A DNA stretch of 64,000 bases, taken from contig CANMVA010000002.1 of NCBI GenBank assembly GCA_947501355.1, forward strand, positions 1 to 64,000. Direction: 5' to 3'. Shown here in pieces: positions 1-8,597 of the stretch. The notes under the pieces are model-generated. The model worked only from the letters and a program-made list of their open reading frames with translations. It did no database searches and was not told the origin of the DNA. This DNA comes from an uncultured Paracoccaceae bacterium. Its GTDB lineage: Bacteria; Pseudomonadota; Alphaproteobacteria; Rhodobacterales; Rhodobacteraceae. Positions within the stretch are counted from its first letter, which is position 1. Each line of letters starts with the position of its first letter. A program made the translations under genes and the position numbers.

Positions 1-392
<392 letters not shown>

Positions 393-451
393 CGCCCGCC
401 CCTCGTCACTTGCTGCTTTGCACTTACGCCTTGCGCGGCCCGGATGCAAAG

Positions 452-502
452 GGCGCGATGTGGTTTCTGTTGCGGAAACAGAGCGTTTGTCTGCATCGCG
501 CC
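452..502. other. Nested inverted repeat between ftsY and the alkB-like gene
   Basis: GGCGCGATG at 452-460 pairs with CATCGCGCC at 494-502. Inside it a smaller hairpin pairs TCTGTT (466-471) with AACAGA (477-482). It sits between two divergent genes and could be an operator or a leader structure. No T-run follows, so it does not look like a terminator. The function is unknown. Confidence 0.35.
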
Positions 503-545
503 GGTCTTTATGCTAGGCTGCGCCGACGTGTGTGGAGCGCCGTGA

Positions 546-1619
546 ATGACCAGACCAGTGACCCTGTTTGCAGCTGCAACGCTGATCCCGATCCCGCTTT
601 TGCTGGCCGCCGCCGCATTCGGTGGCGCTTTTATCATTGTGGCGCTGGCTTATCTGACGATTTTCACCTTCGCGATGGACGAGTTGGTGGCCTTTGCCGG
701 AGAAGATGCGCCGGAAGGCTCCGAGTTTCCCGCCGCCGATACATTGTCATCAATCCTTGCGGTGGCACATTATATGCTGCTTGGCATCGCGGTCTGGGCC
801 ATATCTTGGGACGGGCTTCATGGACCTTGGGAGAAGGCAGGCCTGTTTGCGGCCTTCGGGATTTTCTTCGGACAGGTGTCGAACTCCAATGCGCATGAGT
901 TGATCCACCGCTCCTCGCGCGGGCTGCGCAGGCTTGGGGCATGGGTCTATATCTCGCTGCTCTTTGGTCATCACACAAGCGCGCATACCCGGATTCATCA
1001 TCGCTATATCGGCACCATGGAGGATCCCAACACCGCCCGTCTGGGCGAATCGTTTTACGCTTATGCAGTCCGGGCCTGGGGCGGGTCGTTCAAGGCGGGG
1101 CTTGAGATCGAGACATCGCTTTTGCAGCAACGCGACGGCGCTGTGCGCTGGTGGCGACACCCTTACACCGGATATCTGGGGGGCTCGGCCGTGGTTTTGA
1201 TCTGTGCAGCCGCGATCGGTGGCAGCGGGGGCGTTCTGGCGCTGCTTGGGCTGGCCGCGTATGCGCAGATGCAATTGCTGCTGTCGGACTATGTGCAACA
1301 CTACGGGTTAGTGCGGCAGGTGATGCCCAATGGCAAAGCCGAACCTGTGGCCGCGCGGCATAGCTGGAACGCGCCGCATTGGTTCAGCGCGGCGCTGATG
1401 CTGAACGCGCCGCGCCATTCGGATCACCATGCGCATCCGGGCAAGCGGTATCCGGGGCTGACCCTGCCGGATGTGGAGAATGCTCCAATGTTGCCGCGCA
1501 GCTTGCCGACCATGGCGGTGCTGGCGCTCTATCCGCCGTTCTGGCGCAAAGTGATGGACCCGCGCGCGATGGAGTGGCGGGTCGGTGTCGGATCTCAATT
1601 GCGAATGGCCGCCGAGTAG
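546..1619 (+). CDS. AlkB-type membrane alkane/fatty-acid monooxygenase family protein
   Basis: This is a 357-residue integral-membrane non-haem di-iron hydroxylase of the fatty-acid desaturase/AlkB superfamily. These enzymes insert oxygen at the terminal or omega carbon of alkanes or related chains, using rubredoxin or ferredoxin electrons. The histidine boxes are visible in order: HELIHR (from H117), HHTSAHTRIHH (from H142), a VQHYG segment, and HSDHHAHPGKRY near the C-terminus. Hydrophobic helices occupy the N-terminus and the middle. The substrate cannot be deduced and no rubredoxin gene is adjacent. A 2Fe-2S ferredoxin gene lies about 7 kb away, but a link is only speculative. It is divergent from ftsY. 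Confidence 0.85.
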   Translation: MTRPVTLFAAATLIPIPLLLAAAAFGGAFIIVALAYLTIFTFAMDELVAFAGEDAPEGSEFPAADTLSSILAVAHYMLLGIAVWAISWDGLHGPWEKAGLFAAFGIFFGQVSNSNAHELIHRSSRGLRRLGAWVYISLLFGHHTSAHTRIHHRYIGTMEDPNTARLGESFYAYAVRAWGGSFKAGLEIETSLLQQRDGAVRWWRHPYTGYLGGSAVVLICAAAIGGSGGVLALLGLAAYAQMQLLLSDYVQHYGLVRQVMPNGKAEPVAARHSWNAPHWFSAALMLNAPRHSDHHAHPGKRYPGLTLPDVENAPMLPRSLPTMAVLALYPPFWRKVMDPRAMEWRVGVGSQLRMAAE

Positions 1620-1666
1620 AAAGATCGTGAGTGGTCTTTACAGGCGCGGTCTGGCAGGTTTGGAAC

Positions 1667-2059
1667 ATGATCCGCATTGCTCTTTTTCTGATCGCATGTG
1701 CCCTGCCCGCTCAGGCGGCAGAGCCAATGTCCGCCGCCGAATTTGAAGCCTATGTGACGGGAAAGACCCTCTATTTCGGGCAAGCCGGGCAGCCTTACGG
1801 GTTTGAAGAGTATTTCGACAATCGACGCGTGCGCTGGTCGTTTCTGGATGGCGAGTGCAAAGACGGCATCTGGTATGAAGAGAACGACCTGATCTGTTTT
1901 GTCTATGACGACAATCCGACGCCGCAATGCTGGTCATTTTTTGAGCAACCCGGCGGTTTGGTGGCGCAGTTTGAGAATGACCCGAACGCGACAGTTCTCT
2001 ATGAGGCCGGCGAGGCCGATGAGCCGATGATGTGCCTTGGGCCGGAGGTGGGCGTCTGA
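1667..2059 (+). CDS. Small exported protein of unknown function
   Basis: This 130-residue protein begins MIRIALFLIACALPAQAAEP, a clear Sec signal peptide probably cleaved after AQA. I chose the ATG at 1667 over a GTG at 1631 because only the former places the signal peptide at the N-terminus. The mature part has two to four Cys residues (DGECKDG, ENDLICF, PTPQCW, MMCLG), suggesting disulphides, and many aromatic and acidic residues. It is 47 bases downstream of the AlkB-like gene on the same strand, so the two may be co-transcribed. I do not recognise a named family. Confidence 0.75.
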   Translation: MIRIALFLIACALPAQAAEPMSAAEFEAYVTGKTLYFGQAGQPYGFEEYFDNRRVRWSFLDGECKDGIWYEENDLICFVYDDNPTPQCWSFFEQPGGLVAQFENDPNATVLYEAGEADEPMMCLGPEVGV

Positions 2060-2078
2060 CGGCGGGCCGGCGAATTTT

Positions 2079-2100
2079 GAGTATTTTTGCACAAAAGAAG
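2079..2100 (+). repeat. Extragenic GAGTATTT motif, copy 1
   Basis: GAGTATTTTTG followed by CACAAAAGAAG, 19 bases after the stop of the preceding gene. It matches the second half of the motif seen again at 27021, 28690, 36613 and 60681. The short T-run after GAG suggests a weak terminator, but the preceding CTCC-type stem is poor in this copy. Confidence 0.6.
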
Positions 2101-2115
2101 CCGGAAAGCGCGCGT

Positions 2116-2123
2116 TAAGGTTA
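2116..2123. repeat. Target-site duplication, left copy
   Basis: TAAGGTTA lies immediately outside the left end of the IS1595-family element and is repeated exactly at 4880-4887. Eight bases is the duplication length known for this family. Confidence 0.93.
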
Positions 2124-2146
2124 GGCGACTGTATATTTGACAAACC
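2124..2146 (+). repeat. Left terminal inverted repeat of the IS1595-family element
   Basis: It begins GGCGACTGTATATTTGAC and matches the reverse complement of 4857-4879 at 22 of 23 positions; the only difference is C or T at the sixth base. Confidence 0.93.
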
Positions 2147-2187
2147 AATGCCGCGCGAGTGATTATCGCTCTGCGTGACAGGCCAGA

Positions 2188-2331
2188 TCAGTCGTCGGAC
2201 GCTTTGTCGTCCTTCGGCGTCTGCTTCACCAATTTCCCCAGCTTTTCCTCAAACCGCTTTTCGTCGTCGTCCGTCTCTAGCTGGCGGGCGGCTTCTTTGA
2301 ACTTGTCGAGTTGGGATTTTTTTTCTTCCAT
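2188..2331 (-). CDS. 47-residue charged protein inside the IS element
   Basis: This very short gene (ATG at 2331-2329, TGA at 2190-2188) encodes a highly charged helical peptide that starts MEEKKSQLDKFKEAARQLE, continues with DDDEKRFEEKLGKL and ends in DDKASDD. It starts 3 bases after the stop of the HEPN-like gene, so it is probably the last gene of the cargo operon. It lies wholly inside the inverted repeats. The dense Lys/Glu/Asp pattern without internal stops, close to an operon partner, argues that it is real. It could be an antitoxin-like or accessory peptide, but that is inference; I cannot assign a family. Confidence 0.6.
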   Translation of the reverse strand: MEEKKSQLDKFKEAARQLETDDDEKRFEEKLGKLVKQTPKDDKASDD

Positions 2332-2334
2332 TTT

Positions 2335-2862
2335 CTACTTGTCCAAGTCTAATCTTTTGCATTTTGCAGGCCACTTAAGAGCCGTGTACTCAGGAATTTG
2401 AAGTTCACTTTCGGGGCTTTCCATCGCACCGTCTGCAACCTCAACTTCATCTCTTTTCGCTACGAAAAAGGATAGCCGTTGCTTGCAGGCCTTAAGCGCT
2501 TCAGCATGGTTTACTATTTCTTCTCTTGCCCTCTGAAGTTTGGGATGGAGCGTAGGCGCGTCACCTATGTGATCTTCACGCATTTTATGCAAAATAGTAT
2601 TTCGATTGTTCCGTATCGTTTTGCATCGCGCCAAAGCCTCTAGAACGTCGGCCTTTGCTGACTGATTTGGTTCTTTGACTTTAACAATGCGTGAAAGAAG
2701 AACCTCAATATCCTGGCCTCTAGCGCGCTCGAAAAGTAGATCGAAAGTTGGCCGATCTGTGCCGATGTAAATCCACAGAAGTTCACGCAAGTCACTTTCC
2801 ACTTGCGACCATTGAACTGATATGTCCCCAATAATTTGAAGGCATTCGTTGCGACTAGTCAT
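2335..2862 (-). CDS. HEPN-like putative ribonuclease/toxin, IS cargo
   Basis: This 175-residue protein appears all-helical. It contains RNNRNTILH, where R87-N88-x3-H92 fits the RX4-6H (often RNxxxH) signature of HEPN ribonucleases, which act in toxin-antitoxin and abortive-infection systems. The motif sits centrally, after a helix ending LARCKTI, as expected for HEPN. The N-terminal part (VQWSQVESDLRELLWIY) also looks helical. It overlaps the upstream 247-residue gene by ATGA (2859-2862), so translation is probably coupled. The residues and context are seen directly; HEPN membership is a motif-level inference and could be wrong, since many helical proteins contain such a pattern by chance. 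Confidence 0.55.
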   Translation of the reverse strand: MTSRNECLQIIGDISVQWSQVESDLRELLWIYIGTDRPTFDLLFERARGQDIEVLLSRIVKVKEPNQSAKADVLEALARCKTIRNNRNTILHKMREDHIGDAPTLHPKLQRAREEIVNHAEALKACKQRLSFFVAKRDEVEVADGAMESPESELQIPEYTALKWPAKCKRLDLDK

Positions 2863-3602
2863 AGATCTGATGGTGGTTCAATGCTGTCCCAGAGGGCACT
2901 AATTTCGCTACAAGCCGCCTCGAGGTTCTTGACGCGTGTTTTGTAAGAACTTGGTGCGTTGATCGCTTTCTTTGCAAACAGATCAACGGTGTAACATAGA
3001 GATCGGTCTACGGTTCCGTGGTCCTTCAAATACGTTGATGTTGCGAGCCAGATAAGCGACGCGACGTAATTAGAGTGCTCTTCGCGCCAAGCCTTTGCGG
3101 AAATCGTCTTCGACGTTTGAAGCAATACACCACCACATTTATCCTTGGCGATATTTTTGCTTATCAAATCAATTTGCACAGATACATCTACGCCGCACAT
3201 TGGCAGCTTGGGCACCTGCTCCTTAATCGGTTGGAAGGTAAGTTTGTTGAATGCTTTCAGTGACTGTCTCTGCTTAGACATCAGATCTGCAAACGAAGAA
3301 ACAGCTTCTGCCGAAAGCAATGCATCATTCTCTTTAAACTTTGTATCTGCGACTTTAGCTCGGTCTTTCAGGCTCGCTTCCGCCTTGTGCAATTTTGCCA
3401 TAGGTCGCGCAGAATCTGCCAAAAAGTCGCATACAGACCTTCGCGCGTCGCTATATCTTACTACAAGAAAGGTAGGGGCGTAGCGCGCGTTCCTTAAAAT
3501 AATCTGGCGACGGGAGGGCGACGCAAGAGCATATTCGGCAAGCTGGTTCGCAGAAATTCGCGGATTCTGATGCTCTTTATATTTGTCGTTTTGATCTAAC
3601 AT
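2859..3602 (-). CDS. Protein of unknown function, IS cargo, partner of the HEPN-like gene
   Basis: This 247-residue protein starts from ATG at 3602-3600 (MLDQNDKYKEH). An upstream in-frame start at 3689 would add 29 residues antisense to the small plus-strand gene and looks less likely. Visible stretches are ISANQLAEYALASPSRRQII, then RYSDARRSVCDFL, a Lys/Ala-rich helix (100-130), then GVDVSVQIDLIS and a C-terminal helix. There are no transmembrane segments and no clear catalytic motif. It is the first gene of the cargo operon, coupled to the HEPN-like gene. I vaguely recall similar uncharacterised proteins with a conserved VSV-containing strand near the C-terminal half, but cannot name a family. 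Confidence 0.65.
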   Translation of the reverse strand: MLDQNDKYKEHQNPRISANQLAEYALASPSRRQIILRNARYAPTFLVVRYSDARRSVCDFLADSARPMAKLHKAEASLKDRAKVADTKFKENDALLSAEAVSSFADLMSKQRQSLKAFNKLTFQPIKEQVPKLPMCGVDVSVQIDLISKNIAKDKCGGVLLQTSKTISAKAWREEHSNYVASLIWLATSTYLKDHGTVDRSLCYTVDLFAKKAINAPSSYKTRVKNLEAACSEISALWDSIEPPSDL

Positions 3603-3630
3603 GATGGAAGACCTGTTTATGGAAGGCGAA

Positions 3631-3849
3631 ATGGGGGAACAATTAGTGTTTGTTACACCCTTATCGCACAAGATGTATCGTGAAGCCAATGCTCGTGGAA
3701 TGGGTGGCTCCGATGGCTATTTCGTTTGTGCCTCATTGAAAGCAAGACCGGAGGCGGGCTTTGAAATTTTAGCGAAGGCCGCGACGATTGAGGCCGCACA
3801 ACTCATTTTTGATGCTCTGATCTCTTCGGGTCAGAGATCAGCAGCCTAG
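3631..3849 (+). CDS. Small protein of unknown function, divergent within the IS element
   Basis: A 72-residue protein from ATG at 3631, which has GGAAGG four bases upstream; an earlier ATG at 3601 would give 82 residues but overlaps the start of the opposite gene. Recognisable stretches are VFVTPLSHKMYREANARGMG, GYFVCASLKARPEAGFEILA and AAQLIFDALI. It is divergent from the 247-residue cargo gene, with only 28 bases between the starts, and its last 12 bases overlap the transposase end tail to tail. No family is recognised. The compact position and good ribosome site favour a real gene. Confidence 0.5.
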   Translation: MGEQLVFVTPLSHKMYREANARGMGGSDGYFVCASLKARPEAGFEILAKAATIEAAQLIFDALISSGQRSAA

Positions 3850-4812
3850 CGCTTCGTCAGGCCGTCGATAAGTTAGCCGCTTACCAACGACAGCAAGGAG
3901 TGCGATCTGACCCCTCTCGGCATCATCAACGCCATTTGCCGCGCGGTTATTATAACGGAACTCAAATTCAGCCGCGTAGCGATGCAGATGCTTCTTAGCA
4001 CAATGCTGATAGACACCTTTCATGCCGCGCTTGAAGATGCTGAAATAACCCTCGATCGTGTTTGTGTGGATCGTGGCGTCGCCCTTACGGACATACTCAT
4101 TGGCCTTGTGCTGCACCGTTTGGTGATCTGCAAAGTCTTTGCCCAGCGTCTTATACCAGCCTGCTTCGTCAATCATAAGGCGGGCCTCGCGGGATAGATT
4201 TTCCTCAAGGATCGGGCGCAGCGTTTTCTGGTTGATGTTGTCCATGACGAAGTTGCGGGCTTGACCGCTGTTACGGTCTACCAGCGTTACCAGCTTCATC
4301 TTGTGGTGATAGTGGCGCTGCTTTGCCTTTTTCTTGCGCTCGGGATCGTTGCCGATGAAGGTTTCGTCTACCTCAACCATGCCGCCGCCTGCGCCGAAGT
4401 CAAAATCGCCATCGGTGCGCATGGCTTCGCGGATACGGTGCGCCATGAACCATGCGGACTTGTGTGTGATCTCCAGAACGCGGTGAAGCTGGTGTGCACT
4501 GATACCCTTCTTGCTGGACACCATCAGGTGGATGGCTTGCAGCCACTTGTGCATTTCGATGTGGCTTTCCTCGAAGATGGTGCCTTTGCGGACAGTAAAT
4601 TGCTTGCGGCACTCGCGACACTTCCGCAGACCGTGACGCTCTTTGCCCTCTGGATTCTTCTTGCTGGGCTTTGTGCGGACACCTGTTAGGCGATAGGCGC
4701 GATCCACACAGCCACAGTGCGGGCAAACCGGACCATCGGCCCAGATGATGCTTTCAACGTGCGCAAAAGCTGCGGCTTCGTCCTGCATATATGGCTTGCT
4801 AAGAACAGACAT
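3838..4812 (-). CDS. IS1595-family transposase (ISXO2-like DDE)
   Basis: This 324-residue protein catalyses cut-and-paste or copy movement of the surrounding element. The N-terminal zinc ribbon is visible as CPHCGC and then CRECRKQF. The DDE-type core follows: MVEVDETFIG gives the first Asp, LMIDEAGWY the second, and TIHTNTIEGYFSIFKRGMKG holds the last acidic residue with the Asn that is characteristic of IS1595 proteins. The length is usual for the family. It seems intact with no frameshift. The ATG at 4812 is 45 bases inside the right inverted repeat, so expression probably depends on sequence near that end. Confidence 0.95.
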   Translation of the reverse strand: MSVLSKPYMQDEAAAFAHVESIIWADGPVCPHCGCVDRAYRLTGVRTKPSKKNPEGKERHGLRKCRECRKQFTVRKGTIFEESHIEMHKWLQAIHLMVSSKKGISAHQLHRVLEITHKSAWFMAHRIREAMRTDGDFDFGAGGGMVEVDETFIGNDPERKKKAKQRHYHHKMKLVTLVDRNSGQARNFVMDNINQKTLRPILEENLSREARLMIDEAGWYKTLGKDFADHQTVQHKANEYVRKGDATIHTNTIEGYFSIFKRGMKGVYQHCAKKHLHRYAAEFEFRYNNRAANGVDDAERGQIALLAVVGKRLTYRRPDEALGC

Positions 4813-4856
4813 CGCGAACTCCTATCGTCTTGATAAGAATATAGGTATTCACGATG

Positions 4857-4879
4857 GGTTTGTCAAATATACAATCGCC
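4857..4879 (-). repeat. Right terminal inverted repeat of the IS1595-family element
   Basis: Read on the minus strand it starts GGCGATTGTATATTTGAC and is the partner of 2124-2146, 22 of 23 identical. It lies upstream of the transposase start. Confidence 0.93.
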
Positions 4880-4887
4880 TAAGGTTA
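4880..4887. repeat. Target-site duplication, right copy
   Basis: TAAGGTTA, identical to 2116-2123. The xseA stop codon begins 8 bases further on. Confidence 0.93.
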
Positions 4888-4895
4888 ATGCGGGG

Positions 4896-6446
4896 TTAAA
4901 GAAGCGTGCCTTGTTCAGGGGGCGCGGCTTTGGGTTTCTTGGGCGCAGGTTTTGGAGCGGCCCCGAGGCTCAGGCGGCCATCGGCGAATTCGATTTCCAG
5001 TGATTTGGCGGTCTTTGCCTTGCCTTTGGTGGTGACAACATCGCCGTTCCCGCGCACGACCGCATAGCCGCGTTTCAGGGTTTCTTTGTAACCAAGGGTT
5101 TCGCGGAGCCGGTCCAGCGCATCAAGCTTACGCTGCCCGTTCGCCTGATCGGTTTGCGCCCGTGTGACGAGGCGGGTAGTCAAGGTGGTGAGGCGTTCTC
5201 TCTTACGCTCCAGATCCCGGGCGGGGCTGGCTTGGCGCAGCCGGACCGACTGTTGGTTCAGACGGGTCTGCTGGGTTCTGGCTGTGCGGATCAAACCGGG
5301 TGCTAGGCGCTTGCCAAGGTCCTCGACGCGGCGCTTTTGATCCGTGAGCGCGCGAGTCAGCGTGGCGGGGCGCAACGAGCCTGCGGCCTCTGACAGCGCC
5401 ACGCGTTTGCGGTTGGCAGCCGCAATGAGGGCTGCGGGGAGGCGATCCTCCATCACGTCGAGGCGCTGGCGGGCTTGCTGGGCAAGGGTCTCAGGACGCG
5501 GGAGCGCGCGGGAGAGATCGCGAAGGCGTTGGCCTTTTTGGCCGATCGTTCCAGTGAGCGCGCGGGTGAGACGGGCGTCTTGCGCCTCCACCCAGTTGAG
5601 CAGTTCGAGGCGGACCGGCACGGCGCGTTCGGCGGCGGCAGTGGGTGTGGGCGCGCGTTCGTCTGAGGCGAAGTCGATCAGGGTCGTGTCTGTCTCGTGG
5701 CCCACGGCGGAAATCAAAGTAATGTCGGAGGCGGCGGCGGCGCGCACGACGGCCTCTTCGTTAAAGCCCCACAGGTCTTCCAGGGAACCACCGCCCCGCG
5801 CGACGATGATCAGATCTGGGCGCGGCAGCGCGCCTCCGGGGGTGAAGGCGTTGAAGCCTTCGATGGCGCGGGCAACCTCGGGCGCGCATTTGGCCCCTTG
5901 CACGGCGACGGGCCAGATCAACACCTTGCGCGGAAACCGGTCACGCAGGCGGTGCAGGATATCGCGGATGACCGCGCCGGAGGGCGAGGTGACAACGCCA
6001 ATGATTTCAGGTAGATAGGGGATCGGCTTTTTGCCTGCGGGGTCGAAAAGCCCCTCCGCAGCCAGCATTTTCTTGCGCTTCTCAAGCATGGCCATCAGCG
6101 CGCCCATGCCTGCGGGTGCGATGTCTTCGATGACCATCTGGTACTTGGATTGCCCGCCGAAGGTCGTCAGGCGGCCGGTTGCGACGACCTCAAGACCTTC
6201 TTCGGGTTGAGTCGGCAGGCGCGCTGCGACGCCTTTCCAGATAACCCCGTTCAGGACCGAGCGGTCGTCCTTCAGATCAAGGTAGATATGACCCGACCGG
6301 GGGCGCGAGACGCGGCCGATCTCACCGCGCACGCGGACATGGGAAAACTCGCCCTCAATGGTCTTTTTCACAGCACCGGAGATTTCGGTGACAGTGAATT
6401 CAGGGGCATTTCTGCCGGGCAGGTCGTCGTCGATCAGATCGGACAT
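4896..6446 (-). CDS. xseA: Exodeoxyribonuclease VII large subunit
   Basis: The catalytic and DNA-binding subunit of exonuclease VII, which degrades single-stranded DNA into oligonucleotides and acts in repair. It is 516 residues, longer than the roughly 450 usual in enterobacteria. The N-terminal OB-fold (FSHVRVRGEIGRVSRPRSGH, then GVIWKG) is followed by the catalytic core with GVVTSPSGAVIRDILHR, VARGGGSLEDLW and SAVGHETDTTLIDFASDERA, then a long helical region. The tail is Pro/Lys-rich. The small-subunit gene xseB is not in the window. Divergent purD starts 71 bases away. The IS1595-family element lies just past the 3' end and does not truncate it. Confidence 0.97.
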   Translation of the reverse strand: MSDLIDDDLPGRNAPEFTVTEISGAVKKTIEGEFSHVRVRGEIGRVSRPRSGHIYLDLKDDRSVLNGVIWKGVAARLPTQPEEGLEVVATGRLTTFGGQSKYQMVIEDIAPAGMGALMAMLEKRKKMLAAEGLFDPAGKKPIPYLPEIIGVVTSPSGAVIRDILHRLRDRFPRKVLIWPVAVQGAKCAPEVARAIEGFNAFTPGGALPRPDLIIVARGGGSLEDLWGFNEEAVVRAAAASDITLISAVGHETDTTLIDFASDERAPTPTAAAERAVPVRLELLNWVEAQDARLTRALTGTIGQKGQRLRDLSRALPRPETLAQQARQRLDVMEDRLPAALIAAANRKRVALSEAAGSLRPATLTRALTDQKRRVEDLGKRLAPGLIRTARTQQTRLNQQSVRLRQASPARDLERKRERLTTLTTRLVTRAQTDQANGQRKLDALDRLRETLGYKETLKRGYAVVRGNGDVVTTKGKAKTAKSLEIEFADGRLSLGAAPKPAPKKPKAAPPEQGTLL

Positions 6447-6517
6447 GCGCGCTCGCTTGTGATTGGGTCAAGCGCAGCTTAGAACGCGACGCGACGAAGG
6501 CCAAGCGGGGGACGAGC

Positions 6518-7780
6518 ATGAATATTCTTCTTTTGGGATCGGGCGGGCGCGAGCATGCGCTGGCTTGGGCGGTCAAGCAGAACCCGAAATGCGACCGGCT
6601 GATCGTTGCCCCCGGCAATGCCGGTATTGCGCAGATCGCGGAATGCGCGGCGTTGGACATCGAGAACGGCGGCGCAGTGGCGGCGTTTTGCGACGAGAAC
6701 GCGATTGATTTCGTGATTATCGGACCCGAAGCGCCTTTGGCCGCTGGTGTCGCGGATCGGCTGCGCGATGCGGGGATCTTGTGCTTTGGGCCCTCGGCTG
6801 CTGCGGCGCGGTTGGAGGCGTCGAAATCTTTTACCAAAGAGATTTGCGATGCGGCGCATGCGCCGACGGCAGGCTATGGGCATTTTACCGACGCTGAGGC
6901 GGCGAAGGCTTATATCCGCGCGGAAGGCGCGCCTATCGTGGTGAAAGCTGATGGCTTGGCGGCGGGCAAAGGTGTGATCGTTGCCATGACAGAAGATGAA
7001 GCACTGGCGGCGGTGGACGATATGTTCAGCGGGGCTTTCGGGGGCGCTGGCGCGGAGGTCGTGATTGAAGAATTCATGGACGGCGAGGAAGCCTCGTTCT
7101 TCGTGCTGTGCGATGGCGAGGATGTGCTGCCCATTGGCACGGCGCAGGACCACAAGCGCGTGGGCGAAGGCGACACAGGGCCGAATACCGGCGGGATGGG
7201 GGCCTATTCCCCTGCCCCGGTGCTGACCGATGCATTGGCCGAAAAGGCCTTGGCAGAAATCGTGCGCCCTACGATGGCTGAGATGGCCAAGCGCGGAACG
7301 CCCTATCAGGGGGTGCTTTACGTGGGTCTGATGATCCAGGACGGGCAGCCGCGGTTGGTGGAATATAACGTGCGGTTTGGCGACCCGGAGTGTCAGGTTC
7401 TGATGATGCGGCTGGGCGCGCAGGCGCTCGATTTGATGCATGCGTGTGCTGAAGGACGGCTGAGCGACGCCCGTGTGAACTGGGCGGCAGACCATGCAAT
7501 GACGGTGGTGATAGCGGCCAATGGTTATCCGGGAGCTTATGAAAAAGGCAGCGTCATCAAAGGGCTGGACGATTTGGCTGAGACCAGTTTCGAGATGTGC
7601 TTTCATGCGGGCACGTCGGAAAAGGACGGCTGTATTGTCGCGTCAGGCGGTCGGGTACTGAACGTCACGGCGCGCGGGACCAGCTTACGAGAGGCGCGAG
7701 ATCGGGCCTATGCGATGGCAGAGGCCATTGATTGGCCGGACGGGTTTTACCGCAGCGACATCGGATGGCGGGCGCTTTAG
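6518..7780 (+). CDS. purD: Phosphoribosylamine-glycine ligase (GAR synthetase)
   Basis: It joins glycine to 5-phosphoribosylamine with ATP in the second step of purine synthesis. The 420-residue ATP-grasp protein starts MNILLLGSGGREHALAW, the standard N-domain. It continues with GPEAPLAAGVADRL, the ATP-grasp region (VVKADGLAAGKGV), EASFFVLCDGE, DHKRVGEGDTGPNTGGMGAY and VEYNVRFGDPECQ. The C-domain has ANGYPG. The length is as expected. It stands alone, divergent from xseA, with other pur genes elsewhere (purA is at 27 kb). Confidence 0.98.
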   Translation: MNILLLGSGGREHALAWAVKQNPKCDRLIVAPGNAGIAQIAECAALDIENGGAVAAFCDENAIDFVIIGPEAPLAAGVADRLRDAGILCFGPSAAAARLEASKSFTKEICDAAHAPTAGYGHFTDAEAAKAYIRAEGAPIVVKADGLAAGKGVIVAMTEDEALAAVDDMFSGAFGGAGAEVVIEEFMDGEEASFFVLCDGEDVLPIGTAQDHKRVGEGDTGPNTGGMGAYSPAPVLTDALAEKALAEIVRPTMAEMAKRGTPYQGVLYVGLMIQDGQPRLVEYNVRFGDPECQVLMMRLGAQALDLMHACAEGRLSDARVNWAADHAMTVVIAANGYPGAYEKGSVIKGLDDLAETSFEMCFHAGTSEKDGCIVASGGRVLNVTARGTSLREARDRAYAMAEAIDWPDGFYRSDIGWRAL

Positions 7781-7893
7781 GCAACGTGATCGGGATGTGT
7801 TTGGACACCTTGCCCCAGACGTGATCCGGGGCCTTGGGTGGTTGGTTCTGAGCGGTTGGGCTGCAAGGTCCCGGCTCAAGACCCGGACGGGGG

Positions 7894-8597
7894 TTATTGG
7901 GGGCAGGTCATTGCTTTGGTGAAACTCTGGCGATCTTGATGCGGCGCGATGGGACGGGCTTCCAGACCACCGTCGATCATCCGCACCGACATCACTTGGT
8001 CCCACCCGGCATCGGCAACGATCATCTCCGGCCCCTGCCCGCAATCGCGGATGCCGCCTGCGATGTCGCGCTCTCCGATGCGGTGGTTGGTGAGGCCTGC
8101 GAGGGTGGCAACCTCGGTCAGGGTGCCTTCGGAAAAGCGCCAGACGCGTAGGGTTTTGGCAAGGTGGGGGCGGTCGATATAGGCGACCTCAATCGCGCCG
8201 TCGCCGTCCAGATCGGCGGCCCCGACAGGCGCGAGCCAGCGGTTCGTGCGGCCAATGAACGGGGTTTCGGCAAGACGGGTCAGAGTGCCATCCGCAAGAC
8301 CATAGATCGAGAGCCGTGCGCCGAAATCCTGATGTGCCTCCACAACGATCACTTCTGGCGTATTATCGCCGGTGACATCAATCACGCGCGGCTCTGTGTC
8401 CTCGAAGACGACCGTGTCAGGCCAGTGGACGCGGGCGGTTTGACCGGTTGAGAGGGTGACTTCCAAAGTCTCATGCTCAATCGCGTCGCCCAGCACGCCA
8501 TGGGCGTAGCGGGTCGTCGGATCTGTGTAGCGCGCGCTGGTGATCTCAGCGGCGGCGGGGCTGGCGGCCAGTGCCAGGGCAAAAGCCGCCCAGCGCA

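Larger units (their letters stand above)
2124..4879. mobile_element. IS1595-family element with cargo genes (complete)
   Basis: This is a 2756-bp element with terminal inverted repeats of 23 bases (2124-2146 and 4857-4879) that differ at one base. It is flanked by the perfect 8-bp duplication TAAGGTTA. It holds a full-length IS1595-type transposase (3838-4812) and at least four other reading frames, where a plain IS of this family is about 1 kb. The cargo reads as more A+T-rich than the flanks. The element landed in the gap between the exported protein gene and xseA, 8 bases beyond the duplication from the xseA stop, so it seems to break no gene. Clean ends and an intact duplication suggest a recent, possibly still mobile insertion. 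Confidence 0.95.

Noticed and set aside
2335-3849. Cargo genes as native chromosomal genes flanking two separate insertion events
   Set aside because: The inverted ends and single 8-bp duplication enclose all of them, so one element with cargo is simpler.
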